From Flavobacteriales bacterium (GTDB taxonomy: Bacteria > Bacteroidota > Bacteroidia > Flavobacteriales_D > Sanyastnellaceae), in contig JAKVAX010000015.1 in assembly GCA_022447625.1 (NCBI GenBank), forward strand, positions 25,099-89,098: a stretch of 64,000 nt of DNA, given 5' to 3'. Both the position numbers and the translations under genes were made by a program. Of this stretch, positions 1 through 10,131 are shown in pieces (positions within the stretch are counted from its first letter, which is position 1; the number at the start of each line of letters is the position of its first letter). The notes under the pieces are model-generated. The model worked only from the letters and a program-made list of their open reading frames with translations. It was not told the origin of the DNA and did not search any database.

Positions 1-1
1 G

Positions 2-2989
2 AACTATGGATTGCACCAGATTACCATCACAGGAATTGACCCGTATGGCAACGAGAGTGAATGTACATTCCAAGTTGCAGTCGATGATATTGTAGCGCCT
101 GTAATGACCTGTCCAAGCGACCTGACGGTGGATGCTTCAGCGGCATGTGCCTATGAACTTCCAGATTTTACTGTGAATGCGGTTATTTATGAACCTTGTG
201 GTTCGTACTCGATTACTCAAACTCCGGCACCGGGAACCGATCTTGGAATTGGAACGCACACCATTACATTGGAGGCAACTGACCTTCTCGGAAATAGCGC
301 CGATTGCTCCTTCGAGATCACCGTGAATGACACAACAGCCCCTAATGTTATTTGTCATGCAGATGTAGTGCGTAGTCTTTCCAATGATTGTACCTACTTC
401 GTTGAAGATTTCAGCGCCTCGTTGATCTACATCGAAACATGTGGAAATGTCACAATTCAACAGATACCGGCCATTGGTGTAGAATTGACTGCCGGAATTC
501 ATTCCATCGAGCTCACCATCACAGATGAGTCGAATAATCAATCCCTATGCAATTTTGATGTAACGGTTCAAGACAATCAAGCACCTACAGTCGTATATAA
601 CGGAGACTTCTTTTTCGAAGTGAACGAAGAATGTGAATTCGAAGTGCCTGACTTTACCCTTGATACCGTGTTTGATGATAACTGTGGGGTTACTCTAGTG
701 GAACAGACTCCTATTCAAGGCTCGATACTTGATATCGGAGATCATACGTGCACCATATACGTGGAAGACGCAGCAGGAAATTCAGATGAGATTGAATGGA
801 CTATTATTGTTCAAGACACAACAGCACCGGTGGTGAATTGCCCGGGCGATGCCCAACGATCAATTGCGGCTGACTGTGCCTATGTATTAGAAGATTTTAC
901 CGCCTTGGTAAATACTGAAGATCCTTGCGGTATTCAGTCGATTACACAAGATCCTTCACCAGGGTTACTGCTCGATGTTGATGTGTACTCGATCGAATTC
1001 ACGGTATTGGACATCCATGGAAATCAAAGCACATGCAGCTTTGCTCTGGATGTTCACGATGACACAGCACCTCAAATCACTTGCGTGGAACCCTTCACGG
1101 AAAACATCTCTGTATGCGCCTATGAGCTACCCGATTTGACGGGCACAGTAGACGTGAGCGATTGTCATCCTCTGACGGTAACGCAATCTCCAGTTGCAGG
1201 AACGCTTCTAGGAATGGGATCGCACACGATCGAATTTACTGTGACTGATAGCTATGGCAATCAATCCATGTGTACCACAGAAATCACGGTGGTCACTTCA
1301 GTGGATCCAGAGATTGAGTGCAGTGCCTTAAATCCCGTGAGTGTTGATGCGTGCTTCTATGTGATGCCAGATTACACAGGGAATGTTTCTATTCTTGCTG
1401 CGTGCGGTGATGCTGTTTCTATTTCACAGGAACCTGCTGCTGGAACGCAAGTGACCAATGAATTGATTGATGTGACATTCACGGTGGAAGACCTCTACGT
1501 AACCTCACAATGTGTCCAAGAACTTGAAATTACTTACGAAGTTGAATTGACGCTAGAATGCCAGGAGTCGGTGATCATCGAAGCGGTGGATCCGCTTTCA
1601 TGCGGCGCTGAATTAGATTACACTTTACCAACCGCTGAATTCCCTTGTGCAGAACCTGTCCTTTCTCAAGTTTCAGGACCAGAAATAGGAGACTTTTTAG
1701 CTCCAGGAATCTACGAAGTGGTTTGGAGCGCTCAAGTCGCTGAACAGGAGTTACAGTGTACAACAACCATTGAAATTAAAGACATGGTTCTCCCTGAGGT
1801 CACTTGCCCTTCTGATATTTCAAGCTGTAACCCTGTGGTTACCTTCACAGCTCCTGAGACATCAGATAACTGTGGAGTGGCGCAAGTGGAGCGTATTGAT
1901 GAATTGTCGCTCGAATCAGGTGATTCGTTCCCTGTCGGTACTTCTGTTCTCCAATACAAGGTGACTGACGTTCACGGAAATTCACAAGTTTGCGGGTTTG
2001 AAATCAAGATTCTTGATGCGGTTGAGGCGTCTTTCAGTACTGCTGAAATTGATGTTTGCGCTAACGCGGAATCGGTCGATCTGAATGAGCTGTTGCAGAC
2101 GAATGCAGACCAACTGACCTGGTCGTTAAATGCACCTTCTGGAATCTATGATCCAGCAATCGCAGGAAGTGATGAGGTCACGATTGAAGTTACTCTCGGT
2201 GAATGCGGAGGAAATACCTCCATTACCGTCAATGTGCACGCGTTGCCTGAAGTACATGCGGGAGATGACCTCGTGGTTTGTGGGATGAACACCACACTTG
2301 AAGCCATCACAGAAGGCGCTGTCATGGAGTGGGATATGCCGAATGAAATCATGACCCTTGACGGTGAAGGAACAAGCTCACCTGACATTGAAACAGATAC
2401 TTACGGTGAATTCGAACTGAATTTGACCGTGACCTCCACAATGGGGTGTGTAAATCAAGATGCAGTGCTAGTAACATTTGTGGAAGCTCCGCTGCCTGTG
2501 GATTTGGGAGAAGATATGTTCCTCGATTCTCCACGCTCTTTTGAAGTGCCTTATGATTACAATGGGGTTGGAGAAATGGAGTGGGAGTTTATCGATCTGA
2601 ATGCTTCGTTTGACGGTGATACTTTCTTCGCTAGCGCGGAAACACAAGGAGAATACATGCTCGTTGTGTCCGTTTCGAACGAACCATGCCCAACCTTAAG
2701 CGACTCTTTACGTGTCATAGTGAAAGACTTCCTAGTACCGAACGGTTTTTCTCCCGATCAAGATGGAATCAACGATGAATTCGTCATCCGAGGATTGGAT
2801 GAGTTAGGGGTAGTTACCCTGAACGTCTTCGACAAAAACGGAAACCTCGTTTACGCTAATGATGACTACGATAATAGCTGGGATGGAACAGACCGCAGAG
2901 GAAACAAACTACTTGCGGACACCTACTATGCAGTGATGGAAATGCAAGGCCAGGTTCACACCCAATTTTTGATCATAAAGTACGAATGA
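2..2989 (+). CDS. HYR-repeat surface protein with CHU_C C-terminal domain (5' truncated)
   Basis: The reading frame is open to the left edge (first full codon at base 2), so the N-terminus and signal peptide lie outside the window. The visible ~995 residues contain about seven to eight Ig-like HYR repeats of ~80 residues, each opening with a DxxAPxxxCP-type motif and closing with GNxxxCxFxxxV, near residues 27, 107, 187, 268, 350, 432 and 592. The last ~85 residues (VPNGFSPDQDGINDEF onward, with WDG and KLLADTYY) form a gliding-motility-associated CHU_C domain, a type B T9SS sorting signal. Expected to be a secreted cell-surface adhesin-like protein. Its stop overlaps the next start as ATGA, so it is co-transcribed with the PorP/SprF gene, as is usual for such adhesins. 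Two copies of the CGCTANCGCGGAA motif lie inside it (2059, 2629). Confidence 0.93.
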   Translation, partial: NYGLHQITITGIDPYGNESECTFQVAVDDIVAPVMTCPSDLTVDASAACAYELPDFTVNAVIYEPCGSYSITQTPAPGTDLGIGTHTITLEATDLLGNSADCSFEITVNDTTAPNVICHADVVRSLSNDCTYFVEDFSASLIYIETCGNVTIQQIPAIGVELTAGIHSIELTITDESNNQSLCNFDVTVQDNQAPTVVYNGDFFFEVNEECEFEVPDFTLDTVFDDNCGVTLVEQTPIQGSILDIGDHTCTIYVEDAAGNSDEIEWTIIVQDTTAPVVNCPGDAQRSIAADCAYVLEDFTALVNTEDPCGIQSITQDPSPGLLLDVDVYSIEFTVLDIHGNQSTCSFALDVHDDTAPQITCVEPFTENISVCAYELPDLTGTVDVSDCHPLTVTQSPVAGTLLGMGSHTIEFTVTDSYGNQSMCTTEITVVTSVDPEIECSALNPVSVDACFYVMPDYTGNVSILAACGDAVSISQEPAAGTQVTNELIDVTFTVEDLYVTSQCVQELEITYEVELTLECQESVIIEAVDPLSCGAELDYTLPTAEFPCAEPVLSQVSGPEIGDFLAPGIYEVVWSAQVAEQELQCTTTIEIKDMVLPEVTCPSDISSCNPVVTFTAPETSDNCGVAQVERIDELSLESGDSFPVGTSVLQYKVTDVHGNSQVCGFEIKILDAVEASFSTAEIDVCANAESVDLNELLQTNADQLTWSLNAPSGIYDPAIAGSDEVTIEVTLGECGGNTSITVNVHALPEVHAGDDLVVCGMNTTLEAITEGAVMEWDMPNEIMTLDGEGTSSPDIETDTYGEFELNLTVTSTMGCVNQDAVLVTFVEAPLPVDLGEDMFLDSPRSFEVPYDYNGVGEMEWEFIDLNASFDGDTFFASAETQGEYMLVVSVSNEPCPTLSDSLRVIVKDFLVPNGFSPDQDGINDEFVIRGLDELGVVTLNVFDKNGNLVYANDDYDNSWDGTDRRGNKLLADTYYAVMEMQGQVHTQFLIIKYE

Positions 2990-3897
2990 GAGGATTAATC
3001 GTCATAGCGTTTTTGCTCCTGATGAATGGGGTAGTTGGTCAGCAATCACCTGTGCTTTCTCAATACATGCATCATGCGTTGCCGCTGAATCCGGCATTCG
3101 CAGGGTCTGCTGAATCAACTACCTTCGCCTTGGGATACCGCAAGCAATGGGTAGGCTTTAGCGATGCACCAAGAACGCATCTACTTTCAGCCCACACTCC
3201 CGCTCAGAATGGCAAACTCGGAATTGGATTGACCGCTTGGAACGATCAGTTTGGAGTTTCTAAATCTACCCAAATCGGTGGTGCCTTTGCGTACAGAATG
3301 CCGACACGCAATGCCAACTTGAGTTTAGGACTAGCCATTCACTGGGTATTTGGTACTGACCAATGGAGTGAAGTCATTACAACCGAAGAAAATGATCCTC
3401 AATTCGTAGGAGGAAACCAGACTTTTGGACTTCCCGATGCAGGTTTTGGATTGTACTACGAAAGGCAATCCGCCTACTTAAGTTTCTCGGTGCCTTCGTT
3501 GCTGAAAAGAAGCTACAGATCAGGAGAAGGCTATGTAGCTGAATTCGAGATGGAATCTGTACCTACCTACTTCAATATGGGAGGGGAGCTTAAGCTAACA
3601 CCCATGCTTGCCCTGCGTCCGTCTGCCATGCTCATCGCCTCTACACAAGGAATTCAACAAACTGACTTCAACGTCATTTTCAGATATGATAATCGATTTG
3701 ATATCGGTGCTTCGTATCGAACGCAGCGCGCCGTAGTGGGGTTGATTCGTTACCACATTAACGGTCAGTTGAGTCTGGCTTATGCCTACGATCATTGGAT
3801 ATCGGCCATTGCTTCCTACCAATCAGGAACCCATGAATTGACCTTGCGTTATGACTTGGTCTTTGAATGTGCAGCCCGCAACCCACGCTTCTTCTAA
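2986..3897 (+). CDS. PorP/SprF family type IX secretion outer-membrane protein
   Basis: 303 residues with a signal peptide (MRGLIVIAFLLLMNGVVGQ). The N-terminal motif SQYMHHALPLNPAFAGS followed by YRKQWVGF and AP.TH is the PorP/SprF family signature; the rest alternates as expected for an outer-membrane beta-barrel. Family members partner with large CHU_C-type adhesins and are needed for their secretion or surface attachment. The start overlaps the upstream adhesin stop by 4 bp, and its TAA overlaps the next ATG by one base, so the three genes are translationally coupled. Which adhesin it serves is inferred from position. Confidence 0.93.
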   Translation: MRGLIVIAFLLLMNGVVGQQSPVLSQYMHHALPLNPAFAGSAESTTFALGYRKQWVGFSDAPRTHLLSAHTPAQNGKLGIGLTAWNDQFGVSKSTQIGGAFAYRMPTRNANLSLGLAIHWVFGTDQWSEVITTEENDPQFVGGNQTFGLPDAGFGLYYERQSAYLSFSVPSLLKRSYRSGEGYVAEFEMESVPTYFNMGGELKLTPMLALRPSAMLIASTQGIQQTDFNVIFRYDNRFDIGASYRTQRAVVGLIRYHINGQLSLAYAYDHWISAIASYQSGTHELTLRYDLVFECAARNPRFF

Positions 3898-6002
3898 TGA
3901 CTAAGATTTGGATACATATCGTCTTGCTGTTGTCTGGCCTATCTGGCTTGGCACAAGACTTCAGTATTCAAAAAGCTGAGGTAAATACCCCTGCCAATGA
4001 CTTTGCCATTCAAGAAATTGATGGACAACGTTACTTCTGTAGCGATCGTCGAACCCAAAGCTTAATCACGGTTCAAGATGAATCAGGACAGCTACCGGTA
4101 CATTGGTTTGATGAAAAAGGAGAGGTAGCTATTCCTGACGGGTATGCGTCACCTGCTTCCCATCACTTAGGGCCATTCGACGTAGATCATCTGCGCAATG
4201 AAATTGCATGCACCGTAAACATTTCGGCCGAAGGCCAGAAAACAGAAGTGCTCGGTATTCAATTCATTGGGAAAGGGCAAAAGCAAAGCCAACACCAATA
4301 TTTCCCGTGGAATAGCACCAATGCTGGGTACAATACAGCGCACCCAACTTTCAGTCTGTCAGGAGATACGCTTGTCTTCTGTTCGGATAAAGCAGGAGGA
4401 AAAGGTGGTGCAGATCTCTACTATTCAGTCCGTATGAATGGAGAATGGTCACAACCTGAATTGATCGACCGTTTGAATACACCAGGGAATGAATACTTCC
4501 CCGTTTTCGCACCGAATGGATGGTTGTACTTCTCTTCAGACAGCCTGCCAGGAGCAGAAATGCTAGATATTTACTTCTCTTACCCAGAGCAAGGCGAATG
4601 GTCTAAACCGCAACGACTGAAGGCCCCAATCAACTCGAAAGGAAACGATTACCACATGGTATATGGCCAAGATGAGATTCACGGATTCTTCAGCACAGAT
4701 CGCAAGGGAGGAGACAGCGATATTTGGGAGTTTACCCTAGAGCTACCAACTTTTGAAAACTGTAAGCCTTCGTCCCCAGAGCCAACGTGTTACTTGATTG
4801 AGGAGACGGAAATTACTCACAATGATACGCTGCCGGTGTATTACGAATGGGACTTTGGAGATGGAACAACCGCGCGTGGATTGAGTAATGAGCACTGTTT
4901 CCCTGGAGTGGGAACCTATGACGTTGCCCTGAATATTTTTGACACCATTACGGGAGCTCAATTCGGACGAGTATCTGAGCTTCGCGTTCAAATTGAGATG
5001 GCGCGTATTCCATTCATTACAGGTATTGATTCGATTAAAGTAAACGAGCCTGTTGCCTTCGGTGCAGACCTTTCTGAACTGGGAAGAATGGAGCTAGAAG
5101 ACCTTTACTGGAATTCAGGAGATGGAAGAAAACACAAAGGAACAGAGTGGGAGTTGAGCTACGCCGCCCCTGGAGTCTATGACCTTTCATTGGGAGCAAT
5201 GGCCATGCCAAGGAATGGTCAAACTTACCACCAATGTGCTACGCGAAAGATTGTGGTTTATGATCCACTTTCACCAGAACTCTTAACAGAGAAGGTGGCA
5301 TTTGAAGCTGTTATTCCAGAGGCCAAACGTGAAAATGAGACGACAGAAAATCAAGATGAACGTATCTACTTCGTAGAGTTCCATCAGAGTCCAATTCAGA
5401 TGACTTTGAATGACCCTTACTTCGAGCATGTACCTTTCGAAATCACAGAGCGTTTCCGACGTATGGATAGCCTCTATCACTATAGTGTTGGGGAAGGAGA
5501 AGAGCTGCTAGATCTATATCAAGTACGAGAAACCATGATTGAAAGTGGTTATCATGATGTGCTGGTCAAAGATGAACTACCGACCAATTTTGAAGAATCA
5601 ACGATCAAGAGAGGCAAGTACTATTCTGATGAAGAGAAAATCGAGATGAATCGATATGTAGGTACACTCGCCGACATTCAATTTGCGGTGAATAGCGCTG
5701 AAATTCACGATACTTCCTTGGAGAATCTCGAGTTCGTGGCTCAACTTCTGAAGGAGGATGAAGGCCTGCACTTGCAAGTGGATGCCCACACTGATAACTC
5801 TGGTTCAGAAGAGTACAACTTGAAATTATCAATACAGCGTGCTGCTGCGGTGGTGACTTACCTGATGGAACAAGGTATAGCTGAAAGTCGAATCTTCTCT
5901 TCGGGATACGGGAACAAACGTCCGGTAGCTTCAAATTCCACCGAACGTGGTCGTCAACAGAACCGACGTGTTGAGTTCAGATTAATCTTCCAAGAGGAGT
6001 GA
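3897..6002 (+). CDS. OmpA family protein with PD40 and PKD domains
   Basis: The ATG at 3897 is chosen because it begins a clear signal peptide (MTKIWIHIVLLLSGLSGLAQ) and overlaps the previous stop (TAATG); an in-frame upstream extension lacks one. 701 residues. Residues ~130-290 hold PD40/WD40-like repeats (FCSDKAGGKGGADLYY, YFSSDSLPG, GFFSTDRKGGDSDIWEF). One clear PKD domain (YYEWDFGDGTT) lies near 315-365 and a second PKD-like stretch follows. The C-terminal ~120 residues are an OmpA domain with the peptidoglycan-binding pattern HTDNSGSEEYNLKLSIQRA and NRRVEF. Probably a periplasmic or outer-membrane anchor linking the PorP/adhesin pair to peptidoglycan. The HYR adhesin, PorP and OmpA order is a recurring Bacteroidota arrangement. 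Confidence 0.92.
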   Translation: MTKIWIHIVLLLSGLSGLAQDFSIQKAEVNTPANDFAIQEIDGQRYFCSDRRTQSLITVQDESGQLPVHWFDEKGEVAIPDGYASPASHHLGPFDVDHLRNEIACTVNISAEGQKTEVLGIQFIGKGQKQSQHQYFPWNSTNAGYNTAHPTFSLSGDTLVFCSDKAGGKGGADLYYSVRMNGEWSQPELIDRLNTPGNEYFPVFAPNGWLYFSSDSLPGAEMLDIYFSYPEQGEWSKPQRLKAPINSKGNDYHMVYGQDEIHGFFSTDRKGGDSDIWEFTLELPTFENCKPSSPEPTCYLIEETEITHNDTLPVYYEWDFGDGTTARGLSNEHCFPGVGTYDVALNIFDTITGAQFGRVSELRVQIEMARIPFITGIDSIKVNEPVAFGADLSELGRMELEDLYWNSGDGRKHKGTEWELSYAAPGVYDLSLGAMAMPRNGQTYHQCATRKIVVYDPLSPELLTEKVAFEAVIPEAKRENETTENQDERIYFVEFHQSPIQMTLNDPYFEHVPFEITERFRRMDSLYHYSVGEGEELLDLYQVRETMIESGYHDVLVKDELPTNFEESTIKRGKYYSDEEKIEMNRYVGTLADIQFAVNSAEIHDTSLENLEFVAQLLKEDEGLHLQVDAHTDNSGSEEYNLKLSIQRAAAVVTYLMEQGIAESRIFSSGYGNKRPVASNSTERGRQQNRRVEFRLIFQEE

Positions 6003-6073
6003 TGTAACCAAAATCTTACACTTCCCGTAAGTAATGGCTGACAGTAGGTTCCTACAAATGAACTGACTAGGAG

Positions 6074-7045
6074 ATGAAAACAGCCATACTATTTTGTTTC
6101 TGCAGCCTCTTGGCCCTTGGCCTTTTAGCACAATCTGTTCCCGCTGAGGAAGAGAACATTCCATACTTGGTCACTTTTGGTAAAAATGCCGACCCCTCTT
6201 GGGGAGACGATGATTATTGCCAGACCTTTTTCTTTTCCATCCCTTCAGACCAAAAGACGCCTTTCTACATCCGCGTCTATGATCCTGATTGTGGGGGTGA
6301 GATTGATGAAATGAAAGAGACTTTCAACACCATGACACGTTTCTCAGTTTTTGGTGGAAAGAGCTGTATCACCGACGATGATGCCCGTTTAGTTGATCCT
6401 ATTGGGAACTACAAAAGCGGAACCTTGTTGGCTTCGAAGACCTTCGGTGGTCAAGCCGAATACGATGAGAAGTGGTACACCTTCGGACCATTTAACCCGG
6501 TCGAAGGAGAGCTTTCAGAAAAGTACGGCGGCTACATTTTCAAAATGATTTGTGAAGGAGTCCGTGGAGACGACGGTAATCTCTACAAGTATTACCTATC
6601 AAACTCACCTGACGCTAATGAAAGCGTAGAAGGAGGGAATGCATTCACTTTCGAATATACTTTCCGTCTGCATGCTGATTCTTGGCAGACTTCGCACGTG
6701 TATCCATACATCGATGATGCGGTGGTCTATCTCGCGCAGTCAAACTTTGACTGGGATGATGACGGCTACATTCGCATCTACAGCGTAGTGTCTTTTGCTG
6801 AGGAGCTCGAAACTTCAGGAGATAACAATTGGGCTCGCAACCAGTACACGATTAAAGACGAAGAACGGGGCAAGTCGCTCGACATTCAATTCACAAAAGA
6901 CGAATCGCTGCAGATCAATAATAATAACGTGGTGTTCTATGTGACTAATCAGTACGGCGAGTTGCTACCATTCTACACAGTACCGATCGGTGGCGTTCCT
7001 CGTTACCAAGGAAAAGCAGTCGCTAAACCTATTCAGCGTAGATGA
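6074..7045 (+). CDS. secreted protein of unknown function
   Basis: 323 residues with a signal peptide (MKTAILFCFCSLLALGLLAQ). I do not recognise the family. The body is acidic and aromatic, rich in D, E and Y, with only four cysteines in the mature part (DDYCQTF, PDCGGE, GKSC, MICEG). Repeated short beta-strand patterns suggest an all-beta extracellular fold. No T9SS sorting domain is evident at the C-terminus (ends KPIQRR). It sits 71 bp after the OmpA gene and its stop overlaps the ATG of the propeller-phosphatase sensor by 4 bp, so it may be a ligand-binding or accessory partner of that sensor; this is inference from coupling only. Confidence 0.85.
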   Translation: MKTAILFCFCSLLALGLLAQSVPAEEENIPYLVTFGKNADPSWGDDDYCQTFFFSIPSDQKTPFYIRVYDPDCGGEIDEMKETFNTMTRFSVFGGKSCITDDDARLVDPIGNYKSGTLLASKTFGGQAEYDEKWYTFGPFNPVEGELSEKYGGYIFKMICEGVRGDDGNLYKYYLSNSPDANESVEGGNAFTFEYTFRLHADSWQTSHVYPYIDDAVVYLAQSNFDWDDDGYIRIYSVVSFAEELETSGDNNWARNQYTIKDEERGKSLDIQFTKDESLQINNNNVVFYVTNQYGELLPFYTVPIGGVPRYQGKAVAKPIQRR

Positions 7046-10000
7046 GAAAGATTGCCATTGTCATATTGACCTTGTGCATCTCGTCTGGTGTTTATAGCCA
7101 GAACTTTGATCAACGCACATTTAAAGAGTCCGACGGGCTCTTTGAGCGTTTTATCTACTCGCTAGAACAGGCGCCCAACGGTTACTTGCTCGCTGGTACC
7201 GCCAATGGACTTTACCGATTTGATGGCAACTCATTCAGTGTTGCTGATACATCTGACGGACTTCCGAATAGCTTCATCACTGCTTCAGAAAGGGTAGGAG
7301 ATCATGTCTATTTCGGACATTTCGATGGGGCGATCAGTAAGACAGATGGAACCCAGTATCATTTGGTATACCCGGGTGGTGCGAACAATGAACGTGTGGT
7401 AGCCTCAGCGCATAACGCAGAGCATATTATTTTCCTACGTCAGAATGGAACACTGGTGAACATCAATATCGAAGGTGTGACCGAGATCATCGAAGTTTCC
7501 TTGGATGGCGCTTTGCCAAAGGATTGCTTGTTAGGTCTAAATAACGACGTTTTTATTGCCACAGATCTGGGTTTGGCTAGGTATGATTTTTCTTCTTCAC
7601 GTCTTTCTTGGGAAAGTGCCTTAGACGGCAAAGACATTACTAAGCTGCATTCGACAAATCAAGGAGTCTTGGCAGTGGCTATGGCTGGTTTCGGACTAGT
7701 TAGCTATGATCCCTCCTTGAGCGAGTTTACCCCGCTTTATTTGAATTCGACGACCACTTCTTGGGAGGTCACCGATATGTGCTATCGTCATAATGCTTTG
7801 TGGGTATCAACAAATAAGCAAGGTCTTTTCCGCCTTGATGAGCAGTTCAAAGGAGAGTATCAACGAGCTATTGAAGTCAATAAAGGCTTAAAGAACCCCG
7901 TGAATAGTACGGGTGTGCTATTCCTCGATAGAGAAGAAAACCTTTGGATTGGTAGCAATGGTGAAGGGTTAATGATGCTGTCAGATGACGTATTTAGATT
8001 GGAAAGTCTTGGTGGAAATTACCAGATCAATGACATTCTTGCACAGCAAAATTCTTGTTGGTTGGCCAGTGATAAAGGTCTTTTGCATTGGAACACCGAG
8101 ATGACAGAAACCACAGCAATGGTGGCCTTGCCAGATTCTGCTTCCGTTAGTCAACTTTCCCTTGATGATGCCTATCATTTATGGCTTGGTACTGAAGACC
8201 ATGGCCTTTATTGTTATGATCACAGAGAAGGAAAATTCGAGAAAGTTCGACTTTCTGATGACCGCTTAAATCAGCGGATTAATGATATTCTTAATGTTGG
8301 TGCCATTACTTACGTAGCTACAGATTTTGGTGTCTATCAGATTCGAGATAATCGTGTGATATCGCACTTGACTATGCAGTCTGGCCTTCCGCATAACGTT
8401 GTCAAAGCCCTGTTTCAATCTACCGATGGAACGATATGGATTGGAACGCGCAACAACGGTTTGGTCAAGATTGAAAGTGGCGTCATGCAAGCTATTGATC
8501 TCAAACAAGAACAGCTCATTGATGTCTCGTGTATTGATGAGGATCAAGTAGGGGATGTTTGGATTGGAACGAGCGGTGGCGGTGTCTTGAAAATTGATGA
8601 GTTGGGAGTCCACACCTTTGATCGTAGTTCAGGCCTGTTCTCAGATTACTGTTATGCTATTCACGCTAGCGCGGAAGGGTTTGTTTGGACTGGGCACAAA
8701 GGAGGTGTATCTCGTATTGGAATTGAGGGGGGGCAAATTCGAACCTTCACAACGAACGAACTTGGATTGGAGTCATTCATACCGAATTCAGTAGGCGGTG
8801 ATCGCTACGGACGAATTCTCTTCGCATCTGATCAAGGACTACTTTCCTATAACCCGGTAGAAGATTTGACGGATCAGGTAGCACCTCTGATCAACCTTAC
8901 GATGGTCAGCATCAGTGATAGCCTTTATCCATTGAATTCAGCGATTGAATTGCCTTCTGGCTCTTACCGATTTGATATCGGATTCGTTGGAATTAGCTTT
9001 TTGAATTCTGACCAGGTACGCTACGAATACTTCCTTGATGGACATGATCTCAGTTGGTCAGATCCGGTAGAGGAGTCGCATGTTCGCTATCCCCGATTGG
9101 ATCATGGTAGCTATACATTTAGGGTTCGCGCACTTGATGAAAGCGGACAAACGAACGGGGAAGAGGCTCAGTTGAAAATTTACATTGCCAAACCATTCTG
9201 GAAGGAATGGTGGTTCTTCTTCTTGGTGATTTTTGTGGTTTTCGTAACGACCCGTATCATTGTGAAGCGTCGGGAATTCGTAATGGTTCAAAATCAAGAA
9301 CGACTGCAAAAAGTGTTAGACATTCGAACACGAGAAGTGGTTCAACAGAAAGAACTGCTAGAAATTACCAACAAAGACATTACCGATAGTATTCGCTACG
9401 CTAAGAACATTCAGAAGGCTATTCTTCCTGAACCAGACTCTTTGCAAAGCCACTTTAGAGATTCCTTTGTTTTCTATAAACCACGCGACATTGTTAGTGG
9501 TGATTTCTATTGGGTAGAGAAGTTTGGAAGCAAAGTGCTCATCGCATGTGCTGATTGTACTGGACACGGAGTACCAGGGGCTTTCATGTCGATGATTGGA
9601 ACGGTACTTCTGAAAGATGTAAGTAAGAAGCATAACGTTTGGTCACCTGACGAACTACTTTACAATCTTGACAAGGAACTGACTGAGATGTTGTACAACG
9701 AGAATAGTCCTTTCACCGTTCGTGACGGTATGGATATTTCCATTGTAGAATATGATCATGATACCAGCATGCTCCGATTCAGTTCAGCAAAACGTCCGGT
9801 AGTGGTATATCACGATGGTGTACGTTCTGAAATTAAGGGGGATCGTCACTCTGTTGGTGGCACCGGACTCGCCATGGGTAAACGATTCACCTTGCATCAA
9901 ATGAAGCTTTCACCTGGAGATATCTTCTATCAATTCAGCGATGGAATATCAGATCAATTCGGAGGAGCAAATGGTAAAAAGCTCAAGAAAAGTGGACTTA

Positions 10001-10131
10001 TGCAGATTTTTGATTCCATTCATAATCTCAGCCTTGATGTTCAGCGAAATATGCTCCATCAGCGCTACTTTGAATGGAAAGGGCACCACCCGCAAATTGA
10101 TGATATTATTGTATTAGGCATACGTGTCTAA
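7042..10131 (+). CDS. two-component-type propeller sensor fused to SpoIIE/PP2C phosphatase
   Basis: 1029 residues: signal peptide (to ~20), a two-part beta-propeller of Reg_prop repeats (LWIGSNGEGL, IWIGTRNNGL, VWIGTSGGGV, VWTGHKGGV) to ~residue 600, a Y_Y_Y domain at ~640-705, one membrane helix at ~715-735 (WWFFFLVIFVVFVTT), a short coiled coil, and a C-terminal SpoIIE-type PP2C domain from ~785. The phosphatase keeps metal-binding aspartates in SGDFYW, CADCTGHG and FSDGISDQF. It resembles hybrid two-component systems of Bacteroidota with the kinase replaced by a serine phosphatase, so it would pass a periplasmic signal to a cytoplasmic phosphoprotein. No anti-anti-sigma partner is in the window. 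It carries the repeated DNA motif at 8664. The stop overlaps the convergent next gene by 4 bp. Confidence 0.93.
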   Translation: MRKIAIVILTLCISSGVYSQNFDQRTFKESDGLFERFIYSLEQAPNGYLLAGTANGLYRFDGNSFSVADTSDGLPNSFITASERVGDHVYFGHFDGAISKTDGTQYHLVYPGGANNERVVASAHNAEHIIFLRQNGTLVNINIEGVTEIIEVSLDGALPKDCLLGLNNDVFIATDLGLARYDFSSSRLSWESALDGKDITKLHSTNQGVLAVAMAGFGLVSYDPSLSEFTPLYLNSTTTSWEVTDMCYRHNALWVSTNKQGLFRLDEQFKGEYQRAIEVNKGLKNPVNSTGVLFLDREENLWIGSNGEGLMMLSDDVFRLESLGGNYQINDILAQQNSCWLASDKGLLHWNTEMTETTAMVALPDSASVSQLSLDDAYHLWLGTEDHGLYCYDHREGKFEKVRLSDDRLNQRINDILNVGAITYVATDFGVYQIRDNRVISHLTMQSGLPHNVVKALFQSTDGTIWIGTRNNGLVKIESGVMQAIDLKQEQLIDVSCIDEDQVGDVWIGTSGGGVLKIDELGVHTFDRSSGLFSDYCYAIHASAEGFVWTGHKGGVSRIGIEGGQIRTFTTNELGLESFIPNSVGGDRYGRILFASDQGLLSYNPVEDLTDQVAPLINLTMVSISDSLYPLNSAIELPSGSYRFDIGFVGISFLNSDQVRYEYFLDGHDLSWSDPVEESHVRYPRLDHGSYTFRVRALDESGQTNGEEAQLKIYIAKPFWKEWWFFFLVIFVVFVTTRIIVKRREFVMVQNQERLQKVLDIRTREVVQQKELLEITNKDITDSIRYAKNIQKAILPEPDSLQSHFRDSFVFYKPRDIVSGDFYWVEKFGSKVLIACADCTGHGVPGAFMSMIGTVLLKDVSKKHNVWSPDELLYNLDKELTEMLYNENSPFTVRDGMDISIVEYDHDTSMLRFSSAKRPVVVYHDGVRSEIKGDRHSVGGTGLAMGKRFTLHQMKLSPGDIFYQFSDGISDQFGGANGKKLKKSGLMQIFDSIHNLSLDVQRNMLHQRYFEWKGHHPQIDDIIVLGIRV

